From assembly GCF_900109545.1 (NCBI RefSeq), contig NZ_FOAP01000016.1, forward strand, positions 62,001-126,000: a stretch of DNA of 64,000 nucleotides, read 5' to 3'. The stretch's first letter is position 1. Each line of letters opens with the position of its first letter. Origin of the DNA: Stigmatella aurantiaca (GTDB lineage Bacteria; Myxococcota; Myxococcia; Myxococcales; Myxococcaceae). Shown piece after piece: positions 1-9,359 of this stretch. The notes beneath the pieces were generated by a model, which saw only the letters and a list, made by a program, of their open reading frames with translations, did no database searches and was not told the DNA's origin. A program made the translations under genes and the position numbers.

Positions 1-274
1 AGAAGTTGGCGACGCGGTCATTCTGGACGGCGTCCGGAGAGGCGATCCGCGCCTGGTCGTTGAGCAGGGCCGCGCCGCGCGTCCGGTACGTCTCGAAATC
101 CGGTGCCTTCTCGAGAATCGCGGCGGTGGCGGCGTTCCACTGGCGCACCTGGTCCAGGGCGCGCGGCCCCTCGACGTCCTCGAGCCAGAGATACGGGTCT
201 TCGCCCGCGGCCACGGCCACCGGGCCAGCACCGAGCCATGCCGCGAGCGCGGCGGAGAGGATGGAATGACGCAA
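1..274 (-). CDS. Prolyl oligopeptidase (S9 family) N-terminus, partial
   Basis: Only the first 91 codons are inside the window; the gene continues past position 1. The protein opens with a short secretion signal ([17 protein letters not shown]...), followed directly by [12 protein letters not shown] and a run resembling the start of the S9A propeller region ([14 protein letters not shown]). The D-P-Y-x-W-L-E-D-V signature is typical of prolyl oligopeptidases, serine peptidases that cleave after proline in short peptides. The start is a TTG at 274, chosen because GGGAG lies 5 bases upstream and the signal peptide begins there. The catalytic Ser-Asp-His lie in the missing C-terminal part, so activity cannot be judged. 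The signal peptide implies periplasmic or extracellular action. Confidence 0.8.
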   Translation of the reverse strand, partial: MRHSILSAALAAWLGAGPVAVAAGEDPYLWLEDVEGPRALDQVRQWNAATAAILEKAPDFETYRTRGAALLNDQARIASPDAVQNDRVANF

Positions 275-382
275 GAGAACTCCCAAGGTGGAGCGGCGAA
301 CTTATGCCGAAACCCCGCGCTTGCGGAATGCAGGCCGGCCTGGCCATTCTTCGCGCCACACCCCTCCACCCCAGCACTGGTC

Positions 383-1105
383 ATGGGACGAATCTTCGAA
401 ACACGCAAGACGACGATGTTCGCCCGCTGGAACAAGATGGCGAAGCTGTTCACGCGGATCAGCAAGGACATCGCCATCGCCGTCAAGTCGGGAGGCTCCA
501 GCCCGGACCACAACCCGGCCCTCCGCCGCGCCCTGCAGAACGCCCGCGTCGGCAACATGCCGAAGGACAAGATCGAAGCGGCCATCAAGCGCGCCAGCGG
601 CGAGGACACGAAGGACTACGAGGTCGTCCTCTACGAAGGCTACGGGCCCCACGGCATCGCGGTGCTCGTGGAGACCGCCACCGACAACGTCGTGCGCACC
701 GTGGCCAACGTCCGCATGCACCTCAAGGACGGGGGCGGCAACCTGGGCACCACCGGCAGCGTGGGCTACCTCTTCCAGCGCATGGGCGTCTTCCGGCTGG
801 CCCCCGAGGGGTTGGATCTCGACGCGCTGGAGCTGGACCTCATCGACCACGGGCTCCAGGAGATGGGCGAGGGCACCGGCGAGAAGGGCGAGAAGCAGAT
901 CATCATCCGCTGCGCCTTCAATGACTTTGGCCAGCTCCAGACGGCCATCGAGGAGCGCGGCCTCAAGGTCATCTCCGCCGAGTCCGAGTACATCGCCCTG
1001 AACCCCGTGGAGCTGCCCGAGGACAAGGCCAACGACGTCCTCCAGGTGGTGGACGCGCTCGAACAGGACGAGGACGTGCAGAAGGTGTTCCACAACCTCG
1101 CGTGA
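383..1105 (+). CDS. yebC: YebC/PmpR-family (TACO1) protein
   Basis: A 240-residue protein of normal length for the YebC/TACO1 family. These are cytosolic proteins described as DNA-binding regulators (PmpR) and more recently as ribosome-associated factors that help translation of difficult peptides. The N-terminus ([21 protein letters not shown]) belongs to the MGR-type branch rather than the MAGHSKW branch. The family core is clear: [28 protein letters not shown] is represented here by [12 protein letters not shown] and [14 protein letters not shown], then [29 protein letters not shown] and a C-terminal [10 protein letters not shown]. The reading frame is open upstream to 266, but family alignment starts at the ATG at 383. 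It stands alone, 83 bp before a peptidase gene. Confidence 0.9.
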   Translation: MGRIFETRKTTMFARWNKMAKLFTRISKDIAIAVKSGGSSPDHNPALRRALQNARVGNMPKDKIEAAIKRASGEDTKDYEVVLYEGYGPHGIAVLVETATDNVVRTVANVRMHLKDGGGNLGTTGSVGYLFQRMGVFRLAPEGLDLDALELDLIDHGLQEMGEGTGEKGEKQIIIRCAFNDFGQLQTAIEERGLKVISAESEYIALNPVELPEDKANDVLQVVDALEQDEDVQKVFHNLA

Positions 1106-1188
1106 TGTCCGGAAGCCTCCGGGAGGCAGGCCAAGCGGGCCAGGATGTGGCATGACAGGCCCGCCTTGACGCTTCCCGGAGGACTTTC

Positions 1189-3264
1189 GTGAGACTCTCC
1201 CGTTTCGCCCTGTCGGCCACGCTGGCCGTGATGGGCTGCTCCACTGCCCGTGCCCCCGCCGCTCCCGCCTCGCAGGCGGCCTCCCAGGCCCCCCAGGCGC
1301 CCGAGGCGGCGAAGCAGCCCCTGCCTCCCCCGAATGGCTCGGAGCTGCTCACGGGCACCCCCGCCGCCTTCACCGCCGCCTGCACCGCGGACATCGAGCG
1401 GGCGCACGGCCAGGTGGCCTCGCTCAAGAAGCTCGACGTGAAGGCCCAGGGCGCCGCCGTGCTCGCCGCGTATGACGAGGCCACCGCCTCGCTCATCAAC
1501 GCCGCCAGCCGCTCCAGCCTCGCCCGCGAGGTGCACCCGGACGCGGCCATGCGGGACGCGGCGCGCGCGTGCGAGCAGCAGGTGGACGCCGCCAACGTGG
1601 AGATCTCCCAGGACCGCGGCGTCTATGACGCCCTGGCCGCGGTGGACCTGGCGCGCGAGGATGACGCCACGCGCTACTGGATGCAGCGCACGCTGCTCGA
1701 CTTCCGCCGCGCGGGCGTGGACCGGGACGAGGCCACCCGGACGAAGGTGAAGGCGCTCAACGAGGAGATCCTCAAGCTCGGCCAGGAGTTCGGAAAGAAC
1801 ATCTCCGAGGACGTGCGCACCGTCACGTTCACGCCCAAGGAGCTGGAGGGCATGCCGGCCGACTACCTACAGGCGCACGCGCCGGGCAAGGACGGCAAGG
1901 TGGTCATCACCACCAACTACCCGGACTACTTCCCGCTCATGACGTACGCCAAGAACGCCAAGACGCGCGAGAAGCTGTGGCGCACGTACCGGCAGCGGGC
2001 CTACCCCAAGAACCAGGCGGTGCTCTCGCAGCTCATCGCCAAGCGGCACGAGCTGGCCACGCTCCTGGGGTACGCGAGCTGGGCGGCCTACAACACCGAG
2101 ACGCGGATGACGCGCACGCCGCAGGTGGCCGCGGGCTTCATCGAGGAGCTCTCGGGCGTCACCGCGGCCCGCGCCCAGCGCGAGATGGCGGACCTGCTGG
2201 AGCGCAAGAAGAAGGACGTGAAGGGCGCCACCACGGTGGAGCCCTGGGAGCAGGACCACTACGAGGACCGGCTGCGCGCGGAGCGCTTCGGCTTCGACTC
2301 CCAGGCCGTGCGCCCCTACCTCGAGTACGCGCGCATGAAGGACGGGGTGATGGGCATCACCTCGCGGCTGTGGGGCGTCACCTTCCAGCCCGTGAAGGAT
2401 GCGCGGCTGTGGCACCCCGAGGTGGAGGCCTATGACGTGGTGGAGGGCAGCACGCCCCTGGGCCGCATCTACCTGGACATGCACCCGCGGGACGACAAGT
2501 ACAAGCACGCGGCGCAGTTCGATCTCATGGCGGGCCAGACCGGCAAGCGGCTGCCGGAGGGCGTGCTGGTGTGCAACTTCGCGCGCCCCGGCGAGTTGAT
2601 GACGCACGACGAGGTGGAGACGTTCTTCCACGAGTTCGGGCACCTGATGCACGCCATCTTCTCGGGCCACCAGCGCTGGAGCGGCATCAGCGGCATCCGG
2701 ACGGAGTGGGACTTCGTGGAGACGCCCTCCATGCTGCTCCAGCAGTGGGCCAAGCAGCCCGAGGTGATGAAGGAGTTCGCCCGCCACTTCCAGACGAACG
2801 AGCCCATTCCCGCGGAGCTGGTGGAGAAGCTCCGGGCCTCGAAGGAGTTCGGCCAGGGGCTGTGGGCCCGGCGCCAGCTGTTCCTGTCCGCCGTGAGCCT
2901 CCAGTACTACTCGCGCGCGCCCGGCTTCGACACCACGGCGGTGATGGCGGAGCTCCAGAAGCAGCTCAGCCCCTTCCGGCATGAGTACCGCGAGGGCACC
3001 CACTTCGAGCTCGCCTTCGGCCACCTGGATGGCTACTCGGCCGCCTACTACACCTACCTCTGGTCCTCGGTCATCGCGAAGGACCTGGAGACGGAGTTCC
3101 AGAAGAAGGGCTACCTCCACGCGGACACGGCGATGAAGTACCGCCGCGCGGTGCTGGAGCCCGGTGGCGCCAAGCCCGCCGCCGAGCTGGTGAAGGACTT
3201 CCTCGGCCGGCCCTACAGCTTCGAGGCCTACCGCGCCTTCCTGGACGGTGGCCCCTCGAAGTAA
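1189..3264 (+). CDS. M3 family metallopeptidase (oligopeptidase A / thimet type), lipoprotein
   Basis: A 691-residue zinc oligopeptidase of the M3A family, which cleaves short peptides. The zinc site HEFGH (H481-H485) sits in FFHEFGHLMHA, and the third ligand glutamate is expected in EWDFVETPSM about 25 residues later. The N-terminus is a lipoprotein signal, with a hydrophobic stretch ending in lipobox V-M-G-C (Cys17) and then an Ala/Pro-rich linker, so the enzyme is probably anchored in the outer membrane or periplasm rather than cytosolic like E. coli OpdA. The GTG start at 1189 has GGAGGA 5 bases upstream. A perfect GC hairpin follows the stop codon. Family membership is certain; location is inferred from the lipobox. 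Confidence 0.93.
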   Translation: MRLSRFALSATLAVMGCSTARAPAAPASQAASQAPQAPEAAKQPLPPPNGSELLTGTPAAFTAACTADIERAHGQVASLKKLDVKAQGAAVLAAYDEATASLINAASRSSLAREVHPDAAMRDAARACEQQVDAANVEISQDRGVYDALAAVDLAREDDATRYWMQRTLLDFRRAGVDRDEATRTKVKALNEEILKLGQEFGKNISEDVRTVTFTPKELEGMPADYLQAHAPGKDGKVVITTNYPDYFPLMTYAKNAKTREKLWRTYRQRAYPKNQAVLSQLIAKRHELATLLGYASWAAYNTETRMTRTPQVAAGFIEELSGVTAARAQREMADLLERKKKDVKGATTVEPWEQDHYEDRLRAERFGFDSQAVRPYLEYARMKDGVMGITSRLWGVTFQPVKDARLWHPEVEAYDVVEGSTPLGRIYLDMHPRDDKYKHAAQFDLMAGQTGKRLPEGVLVCNFARPGELMTHDEVETFFHEFGHLMHAIFSGHQRWSGISGIRTEWDFVETPSMLLQQWAKQPEVMKEFARHFQTNEPIPAELVEKLRASKEFGQGLWARRQLFLSAVSLQYYSRAPGFDTTAVMAELQKQLSPFRHEYREGTHFELAFGHLDGYSAAYYTYLWSSVIAKDLETEFQKKGYLHADTAMKYRRAVLEPGGAKPAAELVKDFLGRPYSFEAYRAFLDGGPSK

Positions 3265-3275
3265 GAACCCTGTTG

Positions 3276-3298
3276 CCGCCCCCGGCCCTCGGGGGCGG
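3276..3298 (+). terminator. GC-rich hairpin after the M3 peptidase gene
   Basis: CCGCCCCCG, a 5-base loop, then CGGGGGCGG form a perfect 9-bp stem 12 bases past the M3 peptidase stop codon. There is no T run, so this is a hairpin that may act in termination or message stability rather than a classic intrinsic terminator. Confidence 0.5.
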
Positions 3299-3335
3299 CG
3301 GACAGCCTCGAAGGGCCCGAGGCGCGGGAGCGCAC

Positions 3336-4283
3336 ATGACGGACACGTCCGGACAGCACGCGAAGCTTTGGAAGTCTCTCCAGGCGCTCGCCGAGGGGCA
3401 GACGGCGGCACGGGACGCGCTGCGGGAGGCCCTGCTCGACGCGCCCAACCCGGCCAGCGCGCTGACGGAGCTGGCGGTCCACGCGGCGGGCAGCCCCGCG
3501 GCCCGCGCCGCGCTCACCGCGCACCACGAGGACCCCAAGTGGTCGAAGTGGCTCCCGCTCCACCTTCAGGAGTTCACGGCCGTCTTCCCGGACGATGCCC
3601 GCTTTCACCAGCCGCTCGCGCAGGCCCTGCTCGACAGCGGCTGGGCAGGCACCCACCTCCAGGCCCTTCAGGCCTCCCCGGAGGGCAGCGTTCCGGCGGC
3701 CCGCGTGCTGGTGGCCGAGCTGAACGCCATCGCCGAGGAGGCGGCCGCATGGCTCGCGCGGCTGCCTGCCCTGAAGGCCCGGCTCGGCGGCTCCCTGCAT
3801 GTTCTGCAGGTCCAGGCGCTCAACCGGGTGGAGGCTCTGCTGGGCTCCCTTCAAGGCCGCAAGGTGCTCGAAGTCGGACCTCAGGAGGGAGGCCTGCTCC
3901 TGGAGCTGCTCCGGCTGGGGGCGGATGCCTTCGGGATTGATCTCGGGCCCCAAATCGAACACCCCCGCATCATCACCGGCGACTTCCTGCTCACGGCGCT
4001 GCCGGGGCCCTTCGAGCTCATCGTGGCGACCGCGGTGTTCGAGTCGAGCTCGTGCGCCCGGGGAGAGCCGGACTCGGATGCGCGGAACAACTCGCCTGCT
4101 GTCCTGCGGCGCTTCCACGAGCTGACGGCCCCGGGGGGCCTCGTGGTGCTGGAGAACGTCATGTTCCCCATTCCGTTCTCGCGCGCGGAGGCCGAGGCCG
4201 CGGGCTTCGAGGTGGCCCTGTCGCGCCTGCCGGCAATCAACCTGCGCACCGGGGGAAGAAGCTGTGTCTTGAGACGCAGTTGA
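3336..4283 (+). CDS. Class I SAM-dependent methyltransferase-like protein
   Basis: A 315-residue protein with an all-helical N-terminal half (about residues 1-160, no family recognised) and a C-terminal Rossmann methyltransferase domain. The domain contains the SAM-binding glycine motif KVLEVGPQEGG, the acidic end of strand 2 in FGIDLGP, and a later FELIVATAVFE strand. The post-motif region (ELTAPGGLVVLENVMFP) fits a Methyltransf_23-type fold. Substrate unknown. The ATG start follows GCGGGAG by 5 bases; the reading frame extends upstream to 3273 but would cross the preceding hairpin. The glycine motif is G-P-Q-E-G-G rather than the commoner GxGxG, so catalytic activity is likely but not certain. 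Confidence 0.72.
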   Translation: MTDTSGQHAKLWKSLQALAEGQTAARDALREALLDAPNPASALTELAVHAAGSPAARAALTAHHEDPKWSKWLPLHLQEFTAVFPDDARFHQPLAQALLDSGWAGTHLQALQASPEGSVPAARVLVAELNAIAEEAAAWLARLPALKARLGGSLHVLQVQALNRVEALLGSLQGRKVLEVGPQEGGLLLELLRLGADAFGIDLGPQIEHPRIITGDFLLTALPGPFELIVATAVFESSSCARGEPDSDARNNSPAVLRRFHELTAPGGLVVLENVMFPIPFSRAEAEAAGFEVALSRLPAINLRTGGRSCVLRRS

Positions 4284-4402
4284 TCTGCCCTTCCCGCCCA
4301 CCGGTCCGCGGCAACTGTTCATTCTCCCCGTCCCGTCTCCGCTCAGGTTTGTCTTTGATTGAGACGATGAAAATAAAGACTCTCCAAACAGGGGGAGACG
4401 GG

Positions 4403-4969
4403 ATGAAAAAGACACACGGTTTCGTGGCGTATCGTCTGCTGGGCATGGTGGCGGTGCTGTCGGGGTCCACCAGCGCCCTGGTCCCTGGGCAGGGGCCCCG
4501 CACGGAGGAGTCTCCTCCCAGCAGCTTGTATGCCAATGCCTCGCCGCTGGAGCAGAACGCCCAGGTGCTCAATGCCGAGAATGCCCTGGGTCCTCCGGAC
4601 GAGACGTCGGCCACCGTCCTGGGGTTGATCCATGCCTCGCTGGTCCTCGACATGGGCGAGGGCGAGGAGGGCACGGGCGACCTGCGGGTCTACTACAGCG
4701 GCGTCTCCATCGGCCTGGCAACCCAGGTGGAGTTCTTGAAGGCGGACGGCAGCGTCATCAGCCGGAGCCTGTTGCAGCTGGCGAAGATCCGGGGAGGCAA
4801 TGAGGTCGCGGCGGTGAAATACAAGAACACCGGGATTCCCTACCGGTACGTGCGGCTGAGCGGCGGATTGCTGTCGGCCTACCAAGTGGACGCGGTCATG
4901 GCGGTCAGCATCGCCGCGCCGCTTCCCCCGCCTGCGCCCCTCCCCGAACCGCTTCCGGAGACGCACTAG
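4403..4969 (+). CDS. Small secreted protein of unknown function
   Basis: A 188-residue protein beginning with a probable signal peptide (MKKTHGFVAYRLLGMVAVLSG...). The mature part holds one beta-rich module: NAENALGPPDETSATVLGL, then a strand-rich run with LVLDMGEGEEGTGDLRVYY and PYRYVRLSGG. This order (residues AENALGPPD, LVLDMGEGEEGTGDL, YRYVRL) resembles carbohydrate- or discoidin-like modules found within much larger myxobacterial surface proteins, here standing alone. GGGGGAG lies 7 bases before the ATG. The tail is proline-rich. Its stop codon overlaps the stop of the convergent bpX6 gene in the palindrome CTAG at 4966-4969. Function not known; extracellular location inferred. Confidence 0.68.
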   Translation: MKKTHGFVAYRLLGMVAVLSGSTSALVPGQGPRTEESPPSSLYANASPLEQNAQVLNAENALGPPDETSATVLGLIHASLVLDMGEGEEGTGDLRVYYSGVSIGLATQVEFLKADGSVISRSLLQLAKIRGGNEVAAVKYKNTGIPYRYVRLSGGLLSAYQVDAVMAVSIAAPLPPPAPLPEPLPETH

Positions 4970-7566
4970 TCCAGGGGCACCCGCCGCACGGTGCCTCGGG
5001 CCAGGTCCACCCGGAGCAGCCGCCCCAGCCGGTCGAAGAGCAGCAGTTCGCCGCCCGAGAAGCGCGCCCCCACGGGCTCCTCGCCCTCGAAGGCGATGCG
5101 GGCCCGGAGGTCCTTTTCCCGGACGTAGAGGAACGCCTCCTGCTGGGTGCCCGTCTGGGCAGTGCACAGCATCCAGGGCGCGGAGAAGACGCAGTTCTTC
5201 ACCGGCTCCACCTTCCCCGTCCCGGTGTTCAGGGCCAGGGGGGGCAGGTCCGTTCCACCGCGCTGCGCCTTGCGGGAGCGCAGCGTGGGGCCGTTTTCCA
5301 ACGCGTAGCTCCAGTACTGCCCCGAGGGGGCCGCCGCGGTGACGAACCGCAGCCACTCGCTGTCCACGGTCAGTGCCACCACGGGGCCGTCGAGCTCGGA
5401 GACCCGCCAGAGCGCCTGGAAGGCGCCTGCCTCCAGGACGTCCACCGCGAGGACGGTGTCCCCCTGGGCGATGAACCACCGGCTGCCATCATGGCTCGGC
5501 GCGAAGGCGTCCACCCGCGCATCGCACCAGTGCGTCGCGCGGCGGGAGCCCAGCTCGATGCGGGAGAGCCGCTGGAGCTCTCCCCGGGGCGCGAGCGCCA
5601 CCAGGCGGTCCTCGTGCACCGAGGGCACCAGCGCGAAGGCCGGCACATCGAAGTGCGCCACACAGGTGCCGTCGGCGCGGATGAGCCGCACGCCCCCCTC
5701 TCCCAGCGCCAGCAGCGTGCGCTGGCCCGACAGCGCCACCGCGTCGTGGATGGGATAGGGGCCCGCCTCGGCCACCGGCAGGAACTCCGAGAGCACGCCC
5801 GCGACGGCCTCCTCGTCCCAGGGGGGACGGTACACGGTGGGCACCTTGGGCATGTCGGTGCGCAGCGCGACACAGGACGGCTTCTTCAGCAGGGGCGAGA
5901 GGAGCTCCGCCTCCAGCCACGTGTGGCCCGCGGCCCTGTCCCTCAACAGCGCGCGCACCACGGCCCCCTCGAAGCCCGTGGCCACGTCCACCGGGATCTC
6001 CCGGATCAGCCCCGTGGCGAAGGCGGTCCGCTCGGCCGCCCGCTCCCGGCTGCCGTCCTCCAGCAGCGCCATCACCGGCCCCTGGGCCGCCTCGAAGGTG
6101 TCCGGGAAGAACGCCACCAGCCGCGCCAGCGCCCGGGCGCCGCCCACGCCCCCCAACGCGATGCCCTGCTCCAGCCACGCGCGGGCTCGGGGGTGCTCTT
6201 CCTCCAGGGGCCAGATCACCGTCACCGCGCGCAGGACATCCCCCGTCTCCGCGAGCATCTCCGCCCAGAGCCGCCGCAGCGTGCGCGCCTCGGAATGGTG
6301 GGTGGCCTCCAGCCGCAACACCGCGTCCGCGAAGGCCCCGCTGCGCCGGGCGAAGGCCACCGCGCGGTGCGGCTCCTGGGCCAGCAGCCACTGGCGCACC
6401 ACCAATCCGGGTGGCAGGCCCCGCCCCTCGGCGAGCTCCGCCGCCAGCCGCAGCCGGCCATGTATCTCCAGGAAGGACACCGCCTCCTCGTGCGCCCCCA
6501 GCAGCTCCGTGAGCACGAAGGCCGCCTCGTCGATCTGCCCCTCCCTCACCAGGCGCAGGAAGGCCGCCCGGTAGCGCGCCTTGAGGGCGTTGTAGACCTG
6601 GGCGCCCCCGCCCATGACGCTGGCCGCTCCCGCCGCGCGCGGCCGGATGGTGAGGCTCTCCCGGGGCCCGGGCAGCCCCAGCGCCACGCGCTCCGTCTCC
6701 GTCATGTGCGCGCCCAGGGGAATGGCGTAGCGCAGCGCCTCCTGTAGGTCCCCCTGCTCGAACAGGTCGAAGAGCTTGCGCACGTACTCCGCCTGGCGCT
6801 GGCCCAGCAGCGTCCCCAGGGGCGTGTTGCGAAGGATCCACGTGGAGAGCCGCGCGAGGAGCTTCTGGGCCTGGGAAGGAGGAGCGAGCGCCGTGGGGCC
6901 TCCCCCCGGCGAGGGAGCGGGCGGGCGCCACCGGCTCTGGAGCCAGGCACGCCACCGCTGCCACCCGGAGGGGGGCGCCTCGGTCCTCCTGGCGAGCGGA
7001 GCGGGCCCGGTGCCCAGGCCCCCCTGCATCCGTGCCCGCATGCGCTCCGCCTCGGGCGCGGGCGCGGGAAGACGCGGCCCGAAGGCGCCGCGCGGGGGGA
7101 CGGCGGCGGGTTCGAGCACCGGGACCGGAGGCGGCGCGGCGCCCAGCCCCTTCACGGGCAGAAGGCTCCAGTCCGACACCTCCAGCCACGCCGCCACGTC
7201 CACCTTGTGAGCACCCTCCAGCCGGAAGAGCTCCGCGCGGCCCGCCCGGATCAACACGGCGGAGCCCGCGGGGGGCGCGAGCCGCTTCCGCTCCGGGCCC
7301 GAGAGCGGCGCGGACAGGAGGACGTCCGCCTCCCACGTCAGGGGCAACCCGGGCGCGGCGGCACAGTCCTGGGGCCGGGGATGCGCCAGCCGCACCAGCC
7401 AGCCTCCCGCCACCTCGAAGACCCCCGCCCCCGGCGTCCAGTGGGCCAGCACGCGCGCGCGTGCCTCCCGCTCGCCGAGCAGCCCCGGGTCGAACCAGAA
7501 GGCCGCCACCACGAGGGTCCCCCGGTGCACGTGTTGCCGGGGCGTCACGGGCGCTGGGCGGCTCAT
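4966..7566 (-). CDS. bpX6-domain protein with C-terminal beta-propeller (MVBP ternary system)
   Basis: An 866-residue protein, last gene of the MoxR operon. Residues about 10-130 match the bpX6 domain of MoxR-vWA-beta-propeller ternary systems (RGTLVVAAFWFDPGLLGERE, then WLVRLAHPRPQDC and GLPLTWEADVLLSAPL). A Pro-rich, basic linker follows (about 150-270), then a long helical solenoid-like region (about 280-570) and a C-terminal set of propeller blades (about 590-866; repeated motifs such as VDAFAPSHDGSRWFIAQGD and VVALTVDSEWLRFVTA). No enzymatic motif is visible; the role is probably assembly or recognition. The ATG at 7566 overlaps the TGA of the upstream vWA gene (ATGA), which fixes the start; the frame is open further upstream only as a shadow of that gene. 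Family assignment comes from remembered signatures of this system. Confidence 0.82.
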   Translation of the reverse strand: MSRPAPVTPRQHVHRGTLVVAAFWFDPGLLGEREARARVLAHWTPGAGVFEVAGGWLVRLAHPRPQDCAAAPGLPLTWEADVLLSAPLSGPERKRLAPPAGSAVLIRAGRAELFRLEGAHKVDVAAWLEVSDWSLLPVKGLGAAPPPVPVLEPAAVPPRGAFGPRLPAPAPEAERMRARMQGGLGTGPAPLARRTEAPPSGWQRWRAWLQSRWRPPAPSPGGGPTALAPPSQAQKLLARLSTWILRNTPLGTLLGQRQAEYVRKLFDLFEQGDLQEALRYAIPLGAHMTETERVALGLPGPRESLTIRPRAAGAASVMGGGAQVYNALKARYRAAFLRLVREGQIDEAAFVLTELLGAHEEAVSFLEIHGRLRLAAELAEGRGLPPGLVVRQWLLAQEPHRAVAFARRSGAFADAVLRLEATHHSEARTLRRLWAEMLAETGDVLRAVTVIWPLEEEHPRARAWLEQGIALGGVGGARALARLVAFFPDTFEAAQGPVMALLEDGSRERAAERTAFATGLIREIPVDVATGFEGAVVRALLRDRAAGHTWLEAELLSPLLKKPSCVALRTDMPKVPTVYRPPWDEEAVAGVLSEFLPVAEAGPYPIHDAVALSGQRTLLALGEGGVRLIRADGTCVAHFDVPAFALVPSVHEDRLVALAPRGELQRLSRIELGSRRATHWCDARVDAFAPSHDGSRWFIAQGDTVLAVDVLEAGAFQALWRVSELDGPVVALTVDSEWLRFVTAAAPSGQYWSYALENGPTLRSRKAQRGGTDLPPLALNTGTGKVEPVKNCVFSAPWMLCTAQTGTQQEAFLYVREKDLRARIAFEGEEPVGARFSGGELLLFDRLGRLLRVDLARGTVRRVPLD

Positions 7567-9359
7567 GGCCCCGCCTCCGGCACAGAGCGGAAGATGATGG
7601 CCTCGTCGTGCAGGTTCCACACGGCCAGCTCGCCCTTCACCGTCAGCCACGCGAACAGGCTCATGCCATGGCTGGACGCGGCCTGCGCCACGTCCTCCGT
7701 GGACTGGGTCACCTCCTGCGCGCCCGCAGGGCTCACGAGCCGGAACGTGCGCTTGTCGGCGTCGAGCACCAGGAGCCCCGGCCGCCCCCGCGTTCCCCGG
7801 GTGATGGCCACCCCCAGCACCTGCGAGCCGGTGGGGACGGCGATCGCCACGCGCTCCTGGGCCAGCAGCACCTCCCATTCCAAGGGGCCCTGCTGCAGGG
7901 CGAGGAGCCCCGCCTCCGGGTGGCCCAGCACATCCGAGCAGCCGAAGTACGCCTCGCCGGTTCCTGGCCCGAGGGGCACGTTGCGCTGCTGGTGCTCCTC
8001 CATCACGCCCAGCCAGAGCCCCTCGCGGGAGCGCGCGGTTCCCGGGCACATCACGAAGGCGGGCCTGCGCCGGACCTCGGCCAGGGCCGTCACCCGGCGA
8101 GCCAGCACCACCGGCCCCTGGGCATTCACCAGGAACAGGCGCCCTTCCCCATCCCGTGCCAGCACCCGCTCCCGGCCCTCCTCGATGTGGACCAGAACGG
8201 ACCCGGGCGGCTGGTTCGCGGCGGGCGCGTCCGGAAGCAGCCCCTCGTGGCCTTCATAGGCCATGGCCTGCGGCTTCCGGACCGAGCCTCCCTGGAGGGC
8301 CCCATGAATCCAGAGCATCGCCTCATCCCGGGACAGCACGAGCATGCCGCCGTTGCGCCGCCACCCCGCCGCCACCACCCGGTGCCCCACCGGGAGCGCG
8401 AAGCGCCGCACCCGGGGAACGGTCGCCCGGGCCGAGTGGGGCATGGGCTGCGCCGCCACGCTCCCATCCTCCCGGAAGAACAGCAGGCGCGTGCCATCCG
8501 CGGAGAAGTGGAAGGAGCGGATGCGGCCGCCTCCTCCCGCCAGGCGCACCGGCGCGGCGGTGTGCGTGGCGAAGGGGTTTCGCAGCAGTCGGACGCACGT
8601 CTCCGGCGCGGGCAGCTCGAACTCCACCGTGGCGGGAGGGCGGGCCGCCCGGGCCACCGTCACCGTGAGCCGCGCATGGGGCTCCCGGGACAGCCGCTCC
8701 GAGACTTCCACCCGGGACAGGCCCGAGGCCTCCGGGAGCCGGGCGAGCCGGGCACTGCCCACGAGCCACCCATCGTCCGGCGCCGGACCGGGCGCCAGGG
8801 CCTCGCGCCACCGGGCCACATGCGCGGCCTGGACGGGATGCGCGCTCCGGGCCTCCAGCCAGGACTGGACGGTGGCGGGCGTCACCTCGGAGAAGGCCCC
8901 CCGCTCGGGCGCCATCTGGAGCACGCCCCAGGCAAATCCGGCCCCCGCCGCCGCCGCGCGCCGGGCCAGGACGATCAGCAGCGCGAGGTGGGCGATGCGG
9001 GGCGTCCCCAGTTGCTCCGGCCCCGCGTCCAGCAGCACCAGCGTGCGGCGCGCCCCTTGCGGCTGCTGAAAGGCGCGCTGGAGAAAGGCCTGCTCTCCAA
9101 AGGCGGCGCGGCGGACGAACTCGTCGGGGGCCTCCAGGGCGAAGAGCCACTCGGTGAGCAGCAGCCGCTCGTAGGGCCCCCGGCGCGTCAAGCCCTCGTA
9201 GCCCTGAGGCTCACCGCCCCGGCTCTCTCCCCGGGGCCGCAGGGCGCCGATGGCCGCCGAGAGCCGGGCCACGTGAGGGCCCAGGCTCAGCGCCAGGTCC
9301 TCGGGGAAGATCGCCAGCTGGGGGGCCCAGGGGCGCAGGGCGGGCGGCAGGCGGCTCAT
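7563..9359 (-). CDS. vWA-domain/beta-propeller protein (MVBP ternary system)
   Basis: A 598-residue protein with an N-terminal von Willebrand A-like domain (about 1-230) and a beta-propeller (about 250-598). The vWA core strand RRTLVLLDAGPEQLG places Asp111 where the metal-binding DxSxS motif is expected, but the two serines are absent, so the metal site is degenerate. Propeller blades are visible as IRSFHFSADGTRLLFFRED, AAGWRRNGGMLVLSRDEA and the final SLFAWLTVKGELAVWNLHD. In MVBP systems the vWA partner is thought to work with the MoxR ATPase as a chaperone or remodelling pair, with the propeller recruiting targets. Start and stop each overlap the neighbouring genes by ATGA, implying translational coupling and stoichiometric synthesis. 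No signal peptide; cytosolic. Confidence 0.82.
   Translation of the reverse strand: MSRLPPALRPWAPQLAIFPEDLALSLGPHVARLSAAIGALRPRGESRGGEPQGYEGLTRRGPYERLLLTEWLFALEAPDEFVRRAAFGEQAFLQRAFQQPQGARRTLVLLDAGPEQLGTPRIAHLALLIVLARRAAAAGAGFAWGVLQMAPERGAFSEVTPATVQSWLEARSAHPVQAAHVARWREALAPGPAPDDGWLVGSARLARLPEASGLSRVEVSERLSREPHARLTVTVARAARPPATVEFELPAPETCVRLLRNPFATHTAAPVRLAGGGGRIRSFHFSADGTRLLFFREDGSVAAQPMPHSARATVPRVRRFALPVGHRVVAAGWRRNGGMLVLSRDEAMLWIHGALQGGSVRKPQAMAYEGHEGLLPDAPAANQPPGSVLVHIEEGRERVLARDGEGRLFLVNAQGPVVLARRVTALAEVRRRPAFVMCPGTARSREGLWLGVMEEHQQRNVPLGPGTGEAYFGCSDVLGHPEAGLLALQQGPLEWEVLLAQERVAIAVPTGSQVLGVAITRGTRGRPGLLVLDADKRTFRLVSPAGAQEVTQSTEDVAQAASSHGMSLFAWLTVKGELAVWNLHDEAIIFRSVPEAGP

Noticed and set aside
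1106..1188. A hairpin or small RNA between the YebC and M3 peptidase genes.
   Set aside because: Only short imperfect repeats (AAGCGGGCC near GGCCCGCC) are present in an 83-bp gap; not enough to support a feature.
8344..9069. Long plus-strand reading frames antisense to the vWA/propeller gene.
   Set aside because: Composition is dominated by Arg, Pro, Ala and Ser, as expected for shadows of a GC-rich gene on the other strand; no start signals or known domains.
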